Shown here piece after piece: positions 23,119 to 34,932 of a stretch of DNA of 64,000 nucleotides; the first letter of the stretch is position 1; each line of letters starts with the position of its first letter. Made by a program: the position numbers and the translations under genes. The notes beneath the pieces were generated by a model, which was not told the DNA's origin, searched no databases, and saw only the letters and a list, made by a program, of their open reading frames with translations. The stretch comes from Biomphalaria glabrata (taxonomy: Eukaryota > Mollusca > Gastropoda > Planorbidae): positions 8,495,001 through 8,559,000 of the forward strand of contig NC_074713.1 of assembly GCF_947242115.1 (NCBI RefSeq), given 5' to 3'.

Positions 23119-23197
23119 ATGAATATCTTCATCTTCTGTCTTCATTTACTTTGTTTGATGAGGACAACTTTAGGACTTTACCTTTTGGGTCTTCCAG
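23119..23197 (+). CDS. CTLD-like gene copy B, exon 1 (signal peptide)
   Basis: First exon of the only copy with all four exons in the window (23119-23197, 29756-29917, 34933-35115, 36493-36680; 612 nt, 203 aa if spliced as drawn). It encodes MNIFIFCLHLLCLMRTTLG, a typical signal peptide (hydrophobic core, small residues before the expected cleavage), then LYLLGLP and a split Gly codon. The donor is G|GTATTT. The mature protein would be about 180 aa with eight cysteines and one domain. The cysteine order, the L-A-x-I...E-x-L...V-W-V-N-F segment and the final C-E fit a C-type-lectin-like fold; no canonical sugar-binding loop is recognised. Likely secreted. The domain call is my inference from motifs. 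Confidence 0.8.
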
Positions 23198-23277
23198 GTA
23201 TTTCTGTTTTTCTTCTTTTTTAAGTTCATATATAATATGAAATATAATATCAATCAAATAAAAAAAAGCTTATAAAA

Positions 23278-25730
23278 ATAATAATAATAATAATCTTTAT
23301 TGTCCGTGAGGAAATTTGTCGTACAATTTGTGCATTACACCAAACAGATTATAGTAACTATGAAAAAATATATACTTTCATATCTGACTCACTCATAATT
23401 TACATAAGAAAAAATTTTTATATCAATTGTTTCTATTTAATGATTTGATTGCCAGGGGTACAAAAGAGTGTTTGTGTCTGTTTGTCTTTGCTATCGGTGT
23501 CTTGTATCTCTTTTGTGATGGTAAAATCACAAAATCCTGACCCAAAGGGTGATTTCTTATTTCTAGAATCTTTTTTGCAGTTTTAGGGATGTTTATCTCA
23601 AACAGCTGCCCAGATGGGGTTTGTTTTTTTACTAATGCTCAGATTGCCATACCGGGCAGTCATATTAAAACTTAAAATATTGCAGATGTGAGCGTGATAA
23701 CACGTAGCCAAATCCTTTTCACTCACATTGAACGAGGACAGTCTTCTCAGTAATCGTAATCTTTGCTGCCCTTTTTTGCTGATATAATCAGTATTTGAAG
23801 TAAAATTTAGTTTATTGTCTAGGATAGTGCCAAGGTATTTAAAAGTTTGTACTATTTCAATAGTTTCTCCAGCTACAGAAACAATATCATTTTCTTTCTT
23901 TTCCCTACGAAAATCAATTATTATTTATTTTGTTTTTTTAACATTTAATAAAAAAAAATATCTTTACAGTACTTTTCAATGTGTTCTATTTCTCTGAAAT
24001 ACTCATTTACGTCTGAGCTCTCTGAGAGCAGGGCAAGAAGAGCCGCATCATCAGCGAATTTTGTGAAGGAGCAAAAAGCACTACCTTATGAACCACAACA
24101 AAATGTCACAGGCCCCTGGGACGCCCCTGTGCTAACTATGCGTGCATTTGATATTACATTGTTTACCCTAACCCTCTGAGGTCTTTGTGTCAAAAATTCA
24201 TTAGCCCATAGTATTATGTATGGACTAATCTTCAACGCTTTCATCTTTTCAAATGAGTAAATGAAGTTGTATAGTGTTAAAAGCTGATGAGAAATCAATA
24301 AAGAACAATCTTACGACGTAAGTGTTAGGTAAATTCAGATGTTTGCAGATACAATATAAAATATTTAGGATGGCATCGTCTACACCTTTACCCTTTTGGT
24401 TAGCAAATTGTAAAGGGTCCAACTTACTACAAAGATCTTTCAGAAGAAACCTTTTAACCAGTTTTTCTAAACATTTAGACACAATGGAAGTAAGTGAAAC
24501 AGGTCTAAAGTCATTCATTTCCTTTGGTTTGGAAACCTTTGGCACAGGTACAATTATGGACGACTTCCACACAGGTGGTATCTCATGATTTAGTAATGAA
24601 GTGGACAAAATCTCTAGGAAAGGTTCAGCTAGTTGTTCAGCATATTCTTTTAAGATTCGCCTTTTTATACCATCAGGCCCAGCAGCTTTCAATGGGTTGA
24701 CGTTTTTGAAAATGTTGCAGACTCGGTCTTTAGTAATCGCTAACTCTAAAAAGTTGTTAACTTTGACATCTTCCAGGTCTTTAAGTTTTAGATAATTAAA
24801 ATCGTTAGTGTCAAAACGACAATAGAAATCATTTAACTTGTTGGATAATGTTTTGTCGTCTTTCGTAGCAAGATTATTTTTACTTTTGACTTGTGCTCCT
24901 GACATTTTGTTCATGACGCCTCACGCCTGTCTCATGTCACTTGTATTAATCAAGTCCTCCAGCTTGGTGCAGTAGTTTCTCCTCCCTTCCTCGAGAGCGA
25001 CGTTCAGATTACGTTGAGCTATTTTCCTTTCCTGCCTATCGCCACTCATATATGCTCTTTTCTTTTTGATGATTTCCCGTTTTATTTTTGCAGTGACCCA
25101 TGGTTTATTGTTGGGGTATATCTTGATGCTCTTAGTACTGATACACATGTTTTCACAGAATTTGATGTAATTGGTCACTGCTTTGACCCATTCTTCCAGA
25201 TTTGAAGTGGTCTCTTTAAACAGATTCCAGTCGGTGCAGTCTAGACAACCCTGAAGTTTGAGAATGTTGTCTTGAGTTCATTCTTGTACGGTTTTTTGAA
25301 TGATTTTGCCCTCTTTAAGTTTCGTGTGGTAGTTAGGCAGCAGTTGTACTGTGTTGTGGTCCGATGATCCTAGTGGTGGCTTTTCACGAGATGTGAATGC
25401 CCCTTTGATGTTACAGTAACATAAGCCCAGTGTTCTGTTATCTCTTGTTGGACATGAGATGTGTTGGTAGAAGGTGGGTAGTTCAACCTTCAAGGTGCAT
25501 TTATTAAAATCACCCAGTATAACTACTAGTGCGTCTGGTGACCTTGTCTGAAACTAATGCACTACGTCAGTGATGATTGCAGCTGCAACTTCCGTCTTGG
25601 CTGTAGGCGGAACATAAACAAGGACAATGTAAATAACACCAAAGTCTCGTGGCAAATAAAAAGGTCTCAATGAGAGCTTTTTATAGTTGTAGATCCGGAC
25701 AGCACATTCCGTGCTACATTTTCAAAAAAC
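23278..25730 (-). mobile_element. Rex1/CR1-like LINE, 5'-truncated
   Basis: On the minus strand, in order: end of the endonuclease (LRPFYLPRDFG; VILGDFN; CPTRDNRTLGLCYCNIKGAF; PPLGSSDHN), a linker, RT (AAGPDGIKRRILKEYA; VPVPKVSKPKEMNDFRPVSL; FFIDFSSAFNTI; FADDAALL) and a 3' end with CAATAAAGATTATTATTATT. The DFRPVSLTS block and the (ATT)n tail after AATAAAG are typical of the Rex1/CR1/L2 group. Frames are broken in several places. It occupies intron 1 of copy B. Confidence 0.88.
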
Positions 25731-26409
25731 AATATGTTGATTACTATCTCAAATAGCTTAGGTCATTTCGAGGCCTTTCTTTATCTTCCTGGTTGTTTAA
25801 GTGCTTTGCGTAATGCCCAGAAATTTAGGCCTGATAGCGGAGTTGGGTTTAACACCTACAACTTTTGTTTTTCTTTGTTTGATAATGCCAACTTTGTGAC
25901 TCAATTTTAGGAATATTTTTTTCAGTTTATATATAATTTTAAAATAAAGTTTAATAATAAATAATCCGTAAAAAAAAAATGAGAACCATAAGTAGTACAC
26001 ATCAGTGAAAGAATATCGAGATCTTGTACTAGGACTAGGAAGAGAAGCTCGCCAGTCTTAGATTTGTCTGCATTTTGGTCTATTGGCAAGGTTCTAATGT
26101 AAGTTAATGGAGTAATTAGATTTTAAATAGTGGAATAATCAGTGGCGTCTCTGGGGCGGATGACACCCTAGTGCAGTTAGTCTTAGGTGTCACCCCACAC
26201 ACACATACACACGACCAGTCCTCGTTGGTTTAATCTTTTGTTTAACCATAATAAATTGAGCTGATTCCCTACAATCATTGATTGTTAGACAGCAATACAA
26301 TGATAGTTGCTTTTATTTCGAAAGTTAGCTGTTTATGACAATTTATCTTGTAGTAAATAAATAGTAAGTTTATTAAAATTGAAACAGTTTAACATCAACA
26401 TGTGCTTTA

Positions 26410-27196
26410 TGTGGTGGGTTTGGCACAGAACAAACTAAAGGACAAGGCGACTCGTAGGGCGATTCAAAACTGTTTATTATACATTAAAGACCTGCCAAAG
26501 GCAAACATAAAACATAATAACAAATGAGCATTAACTAAAAATAATTAATAAGCCTAAATGGTTAGACCAAGTTGTACACACAACATCAAAGTCTAAATAC
26601 TAAAACGAAAAGAAAATCCTATAGTGTAAACCAACCATCTCTTATACAAACACAAGAGAGATATGGAACACCCGAAACATAAACAATAAAAGACAATAAC
26701 AATTAAATAGAACAACTGGTTCATCAAAGCCAGTATCTACACACTGGTTGTAGAATTAGATTAACAAGATGGACATTTAACATTATATATATGATCTAAT
26801 TCGTATGGTATACTAAAGGTACACAATTCAACAAATGGAAACATTTACATACTGGTTTCCTAAAAATAACGATAATCCAACAATATGGACGAAATCCGGG
26901 GGTAGCGATATTCTATGTAGACTACTAAATAAAATTACAATATAACATAAAAAAGTAAAATGCAATTACCTGCAGCCATACATAAACACATGGTGTAGAA
27001 CCAGACACAAACAGGGAGTGGAGACGACGTAGGTCCAGTAACATACGGACACTACAGCGACAAGAGATACCGGTCGAATGGACAGTGCCCACGTTGGTCT
27101 GCCTTTTATTGCGCGGATAAGGTGCCATCTAGGCGGAAGGGTCACGTGGATATCGGGGTGGCCGGTGTTTCCTGAAAATGTATCCACTCCACTACA
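26410..27196 (-). mobile_element. solo LTR
   Basis: A 787-bp block begins TGTGGTGG and ends CCACTACA (inverted TGTRGTGG ends, TG...CA), and is flanked on both sides by TTTA (26406-26409 and 27197-27200). That is an LTR with a 4-bp target duplication and no internal region, as left by LTR-LTR recombination. A TATA-like AATAAAAGG on the minus strand suggests minus orientation. Probably Ty3/Gypsy-like. Fossil. Confidence 0.7.
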
Positions 27197-27235
27197 TTTA
27201 TATTAGACTTTATAGAGGTTCTTTAACTTATGTCG

Positions 27236-27465
27236 AGCTTTGTTGTTAGAGCTAGACTTAGATCCTCCCGCGCTGTTCGGCGCATTGGGCGGTAAGCTGT
27301 CTCCACAAAGATCTCATTATGTAGTCGATGGCTAGGAGGAAGAGAAAGGGACATAAGATGCACACTTGTCGCACACCTGCCTTGATGCTAAAAAAAACTC
27401 GGTTGTTCCTTCTTGTGTTTTAATTGGTGGTGTAGGCATCATCATGTCTAAAATAGCAGCCTCGA
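27236..27465 (-). mobile_element. RTE-like LINE fragment
   Basis: Minus-strand VRQVCILCPFLFLLAIDYIM corresponds to the VRQG-C-x-LSPFLF...ID-x-I-M RT motif. It is followed by a CCGCCCAATGCGCCGAACAG tail like those at 7300 and 58715. An internal deletion joins the RT core to the 3' tail. Confidence 0.65.
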
Positions 27466-27514
27466 CGCTAATTGCTTAGAAACCAGTCAGCGACCGCATG
27501 TTTACCCTCGACTC

Positions 27515-27715
27515 CAAGCAAACCAAATCAAAATTACTACCATCCAAGTATATGCCCCTACAGAAGATGCAAAAGATACCGTCAAAGATGATTTTTATAA
27601 TCAACCTCAAACTGCACTTGATGAAACACCTAGCCGTGACCTAATTCTGATGGGACACTTTAACACCAACATCAATTCCAACAGAACTGGCTTTGAATAC
27701 ATTTGCATCTCCAAA
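27515..27715 (+). mobile_element. LINE endonuclease fragment
   Basis: Reads NQIKITTIQVYAPTEDAKD, then RDLILMGHFNTNINSNRTGF. This is the VYAPT and G-D-F-N-A region of an APE-type endonuclease (here GHFN). Short and truncated at both ends. Confidence 0.75.
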
Positions 27716-27769
27716 CGATGGAGGTCAACTCTATTAGACGTGCGGATCCACAGAGGAGCGGATATTAGC

Positions 27770-28265
27770 TCAGTCAGTGGCAAATGTTTATAGTTCGTTC
27801 ATCGTTGTTCAATGATGACCACTTTGTCATTTAGGGGGCTGAGGGCTTTGCACTGAGGTTCTGTGCCTCCTCATGTGGCTGGTGAGACCTATGTGAGCCC
27901 GGAATGTTCGGCTGCACACTGGGCAGGTTATTTCAGCTGGAGCTAGTATATTGGCCTTGCTTATCTTCTCTGACGTTGTTCTTCTGCCATCGTTGTTCTC
28001 TTTTCCTCAGCAAATTTGCACCAGTTTTCACAGTGCGTCACCATGATGCTCTGTCATGTGCCTCTGTCTCCCAGGTGGCTGGGTCTATGCTAAACGCCTT
28101 TAGAGAAGCTATGAAGGTGTCACTCAAGCGTTTTCTTTGACCGCCTTAGTTTGCCATACAAGAGTCGTTTAGGAATCGGCGGTCTTCCATTCTGCAGACG
28201 TGTCCTGCCCATCGCAGCTGGAACTCCATCAGGATTGTGCGGATGCTTTGCAGACCCGCTCTTTA
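27770..28265 (-). mobile_element. LINE 3' end, family with C-terminal C2H2 finger
   Basis: The minus strand carries FQLRWAGHVCRMEDRRFLN, the SDTFIASLKAF stretch, and a decayed copy of the finger and tail (GSHRSHQPHEEAQN; CACTTTGTCATT end). It matches the 3' end of 48450-50690 and 41645-42040. Frames are broken. Confidence 0.8.
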
Positions 28266-28289
28266 AAGGACCTCATTATCTGGTATTTT

Positions 28290-28435
28290 GTCTTGCCATT
28301 AGGAAAGTATTTAGATAATACGGCATCCCAGAAAAATTCGTCCAAATTCTACGACACCTATAAAGTCAATCTAGTTGCTGCATCAACAAAATTTCATTCT
28401 ACTCACTTTGAAATTGTCTGTTGATGTGGCAGGTC
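28290..28435 (+). mobile_element. short LINE RT fragment
   Basis: YGIPEKFVQIL in one frame (28310-28350) matches the Y-G-I-P-x-K-F motif of the LINE RT domain. The rest is decayed. Confidence 0.5.
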
Positions 28436-28794
28436 TTACAATTTGGAATGTTAAGGGCCATGAAAGTATCTATGAAGTAAGTTGTCATTACCCCCTCAGT
28501 TAACATAAAAACGGATTTCTTTCTTTTTTTTTTTTTGTCAATTAACAGTAGAGCAGAGCTTTTAAAATCAATCGTTTCGTTTGTGTAATAACAGATCAGG
28601 TTTTAATATTTTTTAATATTTCCAAGTAGGAAGACTTAATGATGGCTAGTAAAAGTCTGTTAGATTTTTTTATTGTTTGATTATGTGTTTGGGTTGAAGG
28701 TATTTTTCACAGAGTATTCTTAGGTTTAGGATTTGTTAGTTCTGTTCCTTCAGAACCAAGAGATTCTTTTCCATTAATTAGAAGAAAGCTTTTA

Positions 28795-29545
28795 ATTGAG
28801 TGTGGTATGGGGCACTCTGGGCGACAATTGAAAAGAACAACATAAATAAAAACATAACTAAAGTTCTTCAGAATCTCAAGAAGGATGCCACCAGTGCGGT
28901 GTATTGGGTCTTTTTCAAAACCACAGTTGGCGTAAGACAAGGTTGCCAACTTTCACCAACAGTTTATATTTTCCTGAAAGGATAATGTAAGATGCTGTCG
29001 AGGGCTATGAAGATACTGTAAGCATTAAAGTAAGAAGAATTACTAACTTGAGTTTTGCAGATGACATTGATGGTATGACAGAGGCTTAGCCCTCGGTACC
29101 AAAATCAGACTAGTGCGCTCCCTGGTCATGGCCACATTTTTATATGCTTGTGAGTCTTGGACGCTGACTGCAGAGCTAGAGAGGAGGATCCTAGCAATGG
29201 AATTGAGATGCTATAGAAGGATCCTAGGTATCACATTCAAAGACAGCGTTTGTACCCCATGATGACCTGCTAACTTTCGTAAAAAACGTAAGCTAAAATC
29301 TATAGCAATATTACAAGATCTTCGGGGCTCGCAAAGACCTTTCTTCAGAGAACAGTGCCAGGAAAAGAAGAAGAATCAGAAAGAGAAAGTGATGGGAGGA
29401 CAACATAAAAGAATGGATGAGAGCCTGTCATTGAAAGAGGTTCTGTCTAAGGCAAAAGACGGAGGAATGGAGAAAGATGGTCGACGAATCTTTGCATGGT
29501 GCCCCAAAGGTCCAACAGACTATGGGATAGGTAAAGGTCAACGGA
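28795..29545 (+). mobile_element. RTE-like LINE fragment, RT to C-terminus
   Basis: ALWATIEKNNINKNITKVLQ, FFKTTVGVRQGCQLSPT, FADDIDG and then LVRSLVMATFLYACESWTLT with RRILGITFKD. RT core and C-terminal region with internal stops and a deletion. It ends about 210 bp before exon 2 of copy B. Confidence 0.85.
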
Positions 29546-29755
29546 AAATGTGATTAAGTTAAGGATAATAGCATAAAATTGCGCTAAATAAAATCAATTG
29601 TAAAAAAATTATTTTAATCCCGCAGATTTCTTATTTTTAGTCTAGATCTATTACAAATTTAATTTCCTAAATGAACCAAAATAATTAATTGAATTACCCC
29701 TACTGTAAGCTTTGTTTTGTTTTTATAAACAGTATTTGTATGTTTTTCTTACAAG

Positions 29756-29917
29756 GATATAATTTAAACAACTATCCTGACCCGAAACCAGATCCTGAAA
29801 AGTGCCGACAAAATCCTGGCTTTCAAATATATCGACACAAGAATGTACAAATGTGTTTGAAGTTTCAAATGTTTGACACTCCTCTTACCTACAATCAAGT
29901 TCAAAGATATTGTGACG
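29756..29917 (+). CDS. CTLD-like gene copy B, exon 2
   Basis: 162-nt exon with acceptor TTTTTCTTACAAG and phase-1 start; GA completes the Gly codon of exon 1. It encodes YNLNNYPDPKPDPEKC, NPGFQIYRHKNVQMCLKF and YNQVQRYCD, carrying three cysteines. The donor is odd: TGTGACG|GTTTCTTTG. Copies C and A have GTAAGTTTTGTTTCTTTG and GTAAATGTGTTTCTTTG, so B appears to have lost about 8-9 bp holding the canonical donor. The frame otherwise runs on to a TAA after GFFVIFFLYF. Either the weak GT is used or a shortened protein is made. Confidence 0.75.
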
Positions 29918-30289
29918 GTTTCTTTGTTATTTTTTTTTTATATTTTTAAAGCCCTCAGCTAAATAGTTTTATCCGTATTTATTTACTTACGAGCCCAAAT
30001 TATATTAATTATTATAGTTAAAATTAATTATTCTTATGTCTTCTTAATTTATAAATACAATGAGCGTAGATTTGGAGTTGAGTTCAGCACCCTTTAAGTA
30101 AAATATCCATCGGAATCGATTAACTTACTCATTTATTTACCTACCAATTCAAGTAACTTTTTATGAAGAAGTAAGCAAAATTCTTATCAATTTCTAGGAA
30201 CTGGCTTTGAGATTTAAAACCCAAACCCTCAAATAAAAAACTTAAGCAGAGTTATATGTTGGAGTCATTCAGTCTTATTACGAATATGA

Positions 30290-30660
30290 TACATACATAA
30301 AACCGTAAGTAGAGCTAAAAATATCTATGAACGTAGCCAAGGAGAGGTTTTTAGGTTCAAGTAATAAAAAAAAGGTAAGCAAAGTTACAGTTACGCATTT
30401 CCATTTATGTAGCTGGTAAAGAGTTGGGTTTTAAATCCCCTTTTCAATAAAATACTATTGACTACGTTACTAGAGTGAATCTTTGACGTCAAGCAATAGG
30501 ATTAAAAGAACGAAAGCAAGCTTCACTCATTAGATTCAAGTAGGGTTTTGAGATTTCACTCACCTTCAAAAAAAAAAAACTGAAGCAAAACGATAGAATC
30601 CAAACTTTATAAATTTTACTGGGATAGTGGTTGAAGTTCAGCCAGGGGAATACCTTTTAC
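30290..30660 (+). repeat. intron 2 segment shared with copy A
   Basis: AATCTTTGACGTCAAGCAAT, ATTCAAGTAGGGTTTTGAG, GAAGCAAAACGA and GTGGTTGAAGTTCAGCC correspond in order to 59720-59890 in intron 2 of copy A. Inner parts resemble the degenerate repeats at 57885-58335. It is best read as ancestral intron carrying an older repeat. Confidence 0.6.
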
Positions 30661-30899
30661 CACAGTCAGAGAAAACATCTTAAGTAAGTGCTGCAGATGA
30701 TGAGGAGTCATGAGATGGCCTTTCAAAATCATTTTCTCCAGAAGTAAAAGAAGCTGTAATTGAGCTTCCAACATGAGAAATTTGCAACCGATCTAGGCTA
30801 CTCTTCTCTCCACACTTGGGATGTCCATTTTGTTTTGCATGCGCACTGTTTTCTGAGGCATCAGAAAAGACATCTAGTGCATTGAGCAAGCCAGGAGTT

Positions 30900-32420
30900 G
30901 GTTTCACCAAATGGAAGAAACCTGAGAGACTGAAAGAACATGAATAAGGTGTTCGGCACAGAAAAGCTTTTTTGAAGAGGAAGTTAGAAGAAGAAAAGCT
31001 TAAGGCAGAACCAGATGAACTCTCACATATGTTTCATGCTCAAATTTTGAAAAATCAGCAGTATTGTAGTGATATTCCGAAGCGTGTAGCAGCAGCTATT
31101 AAGTACTTAGCAAAAACAAACTCAAGCTTACGTGGTCACAACGAAAAACTGAATTCACCCACACATTGAACTTCCTAGCATCTTTTACATTTTTTGCAGA
31201 ATTTGATGAAGTTACGAAACATCAGTTATATAAAATCGAATGAGGGAAGACACATTATTTGTCACCAAAAACTTGATTGGCAATAAATCAACTCTTGGGA
31301 AAGTCAAGCAAGTTTGTTACTTTTCTCTGATGCTTGATTCCACCCCAGATGTTTCTCATCAAGAACAGTTATCTCTAATAGTTCGTTACTTGGATGTTGA
31401 TAATTTCGAAATAAAAGAGTCATTCATTGGTTACTTTGAAATTTTGAAACCTGATGAACAATATTGTGAAGAACTTGATATTGGACTGGACTTTGATCTG
31501 TGCAGAGGTAAAACCTATGATAACGCAGCCACAATGAGTGGCCGTCTGTCTCTTAGACAAAAATCCATAGGCAACATTTCTGAACTGTGATAATCACTCT
31601 CTCAAACTTGAAGCTCTTCATGCTACTGAGATATATCTAGCAATTGTTACCTTTTTGGGGGGAACTGTACAACTTGTTCAACTTGTTTTCCAATTCACCC
31701 TAGAGACGGCCGAATTATAAGAAGCTGGAGCCTGGAGTTTAAAAAAGGAGAGCAATACAAGGTGGTCCGCAAGAGAAGTAGCTAAGTCAGTAGTTCCCTT
31801 GCATCTCACCAAAATCATCAAGCTGTTAGAGAAACTTTCTGAATCAACAACTGAAAGAATGGACACTAAAAGCAGTGCACAGAATCTTCCTCATGCAGTG
31901 GACATTTATTAATGTTTTTGCTTTTCTGGAATTCTGGTCAAATCTCCTGCGCCAGATCAATATAGTTCTGAAGAAACTACAAAAGTATGGACTGCACATA
32001 TGGGAAGCTGCTGAAGAGATTAAAACCCTTTCATGCTTTCTGCAAAATGGTGAGAATCTGACAAAACTGATCATCCAATCCATCGAAAGAGCAAAAGAAG
32101 GTAGTGAATGCTATGGATTTTCTGTCATCAAAACAACCAGAAAAAAAGAAAAGACTTGATGGGGAGTTGAGTTCTGATGTAAGGCTGTCAATAAAATTGC
32201 AATTCAAACATGTTGCGACAGAAGTGCTGGATAGACTTCATATGGAGATGAAGGACATATTCCAAAGGCTGAAAAACCATGTGGACACCTTTGGGTTTCT
32301 TCTTGAACTAAGACACCTCTTGGAGTCTATGGATGATGACACGCTGATGAAGAACTGTGTTACTTTTTTCCTGTTCGATTAAATACAGGAAAATCGCTTG
32401 TTCATTGATATCATTCATGC
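30900..32420 (+). mobile_element. hAT transposon relic (ZMYM1-like transposase)
   Basis: In order: KKPERLKEHE-type BED remnant, KRVAAAIKYLAKTNSSLRGH, EFDEVTKHQLYKIE, YFSLMLDSTPDVSHQEQLSL, CRGKTYDNAATMSG, and later FLQNGENLTKLIIQSIERAK and LLELRHLLESMDDDTLMKNC. This is the catalytic core order of hAT transposases with a DUF4371-type domain, D being present in LDSTPD. Several frame changes and stops. The RNase H-like end and terminal repeats were not found. It lies in intron 2 of copy B. Confidence 0.85.
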
Positions 32421-32439
32421 ACGAGCACTTTGGTATTGA

Positions 32440-33440
32440 TGTATGCTTAAGAGTAGCGGCCTTAGGGGGTGGTAAGTGGGGCAACCGCCCCAGGCAGCGC
32501 GCATGAGAGGGGCCACGCGATCGGAGATTTTATTGTCACAACACATTTTCCTAATAAAATCCGATTGGTGTCGATGTTTATATACAATACAAACTCTTTG
32601 GATTGCCTTCTTCTGCCTACGTGTTTTATAAGCTACCGTGCATAGACATCGTGCAGCCATGAAAGTATTTTTTTAAATACGTTTTTAACCTAAAAGAAAA
32701 ATATTTTATGCAGAAAAATTACAACACAGTACATAGTGCACTTAAGCGGCCAATGGTAGGCCGACAGTACCTACGTCATGTTCTATGTTTTGTAACAAAA
32801 ATAAGGCTCACAGCGTTAAACGCGGACATATTGAATTGTTATTGTTATAATGTTAGAGACGGATTATCCCGTTAGCGTGATGTGGTAAGCTAAATATATA
32901 GTCTACCCTTACAGCTCAGGGCCCCACACAAGACAATTGCCCAGGACCATGCGCACTGCTAAGGCTGCCCCTGGTGCTCGAACCTTGCAACATCCATTCC
33001 AATACCGCTAGCTCAGGCCACTTCCATTGCGTCATGTGAGGGATCATTAGCTCAAGCTAATCAAAAACTATCTCAGGAGCACAATGACGCAAAAAAAGGC
33101 TTAGTATGGCTTTAATGTCAATGGAGTCACAAATACTAAACACTATCGATGCAGATGATGTTATAGATGCCTTTGCTGCACAAAAAAGCACGACTTGAAG
33201 CGATATGAATTGAGATTTGTCAATTTGCATTATTTTGCCAGTACAACGATATTATTCATTTAAAGTCTTAATGATTATTTCTTGTTAATTTTACTGTTAT
33301 ACTGTACCAATTTGAATGTACGGTTATATATTTATTAATTAAATTATCTCACGTTATGATGTCAAATGTCAAAATGCAAGGGGCTCCCAAAGAGGTCAAT
33401 CCACCAGGGCCCCTAAATCCCTAACTACGCCCCTGTATTA
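32440..33440. other. possible non-autonomous DNA element
   Basis: GC-richer left part (GGGGTGGTAAGTGGGGCAAC) and a right end CCCTAAATCCCTAACTACG, CCCCTG. The right end matches the MITE-like end at 14145. The left end is not a clean inverted copy, so limits are uncertain. It may be two repeats. No coding sequence was identified. Confidence 0.35.
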
Positions 33441-33484
33441 TGTGTTCTAGGATTTACATGTGATGCTGGTTAGTTAAACTAATC

Positions 33485-33675
33485 TTTAGTTTCCTGTGTC
33501 CGATTTTTCTCCTTTTTTAAATAAGGCAGTGACTTCTTTCCAGTCTTTTAGTACTCTGTCCTGGTTTAGAGATGCCTGAAAAAGTATTTTGAACACTGGG
33601 GCTAGCTCATTGCTTAGTTCCTTAAGAGATGTTATTGTAGGCTCTATTAATGTTTTCAACAAAGTAAAAGCCACC
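33485..33675 (-). mobile_element. CR1/Jockey-like LINE RT fragment
   Basis: The minus strand reads LKELSNELAPVFKILFQASL, DRVLKDWKEVTALFKKGEKS. It matches the RT region at about 54190-54340 of the long LINE copy. Confidence 0.85.
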
Positions 33676-34020
33676 TACACGACTCTCTGCAATTAAAGTG
33701 TTAACAATTTATAAAACACTCAAAACACAATAACGAGTCTGTATTGGCAATTGTTTTTCCTCCCATGGTTCCTTAATAAATCTACCCAAGTAAAAGTCTG
33801 TGTTTTATTAAAAGTACAAAATAAAATTAAAAAAAAAAAAATTAAAAAGAAAAATCAAATATTAAGCAAATTTGTATCAATTAGTTTGGATCAGTAATGT
33901 AAAAAAAAAAAGTAATAAATCTAGAATAAATCTAGACTAACAATAATACATATGTGCAATTAGAAATATTTTACCAATTGGTTTTGTTTAGCGTAATTTC
34001 ATGTTGTTTTTATTTGTCTA

Positions 34021-34240
34021 GACCAGTTGGGAGAGCGGGACGAAGAAGAGTGGTGCCTGTACTGGACCAGTTGGGAGAGCGGGACGAAGAAGAGTGGTGC
34101 CTGTACTGGACCAGTTGGGAGAGCGGGACGAAGAAGAGTGGTGCCTGTACTGGACCAGTTGGGAGAGCGGGACGAAGAAGAGTGGTGCCTGTACTGGACC
34201 AGTTGGGAGAGCGGGATGAAGAAAAGTGGTGCCTGTATAG
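34021..34240. repeat. 44-bp tandem repeat, five copies
   Basis: Unit GACCAGTTGGGAGAGCGGGA CGAAGAAGAG..., starts at 34021, 34065, 34109, 34153 and 34197. The units are almost identical. The period is not a multiple of three, so the open frames across it are chance. It lies in intron 2 of copy B. Confidence 0.95.
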
Positions 34241-34932
34241 ATGTTGTCGTGATCGCTTTTTAAATGCATACAAATAAAGTTGAAAGACCTAAATTGATAC
34301 TATAGGGCTCAAGCCTCCTTAAGCATTCCTCCTAAAACCACTGTGCCAGAATTTTACTGATTCTTCATTTGTCGGGTAAAAGAAATAGCTGTACGAAATT
34401 TCAGCTTGATTCGAGATGGGTTTAGGAGAAATCACTAGACAGACAGACAGATAAAGTGATTTTTAAAGATGGACAAGCTCTCATTCAAATTACAAAAACA
34501 AAGTTCAAGCCGATTTTAAGTTATTACAAGCAATCTTGAGAAGAACCAAGGCAGAACAGAATGAGACAGCACATGTTTCTGAAGCTGTAAATTTGTTCTA
34601 GGGAAATTAACTTTGTGGAGTATAATAGAAATGCAAACCATGTTCTTTAAAAATGCATTGTTCAAGACATTTGTCACGAAACACCACATTACAAGTCAAA
34701 ATATTATGGGGAGTTGTCCGATCTGCAAACCATCTCATATACATGTACTAATATAGTCAAGTGAACCTTGAAAAGCGCTTGCAAGGTATACAAATAGCGC
34801 TGACAATTACCTTTATTTCATGTCCAGTAATAGATAATCTTTAGTGTAAGAAGAGGATTATATATATTAATATTTTATAAATAATATGTAATTTATAGCC
34901 TATATCACACAATTATATTTAATTTTATTTAG

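Noticed and set aside
34010-34277. Overlapping open frames on both strands in the 44-bp repeat
   Set aside because: All come from five copies of one unit; the period of 44 shifts frame each time, so a true coding repeat is unlikely.
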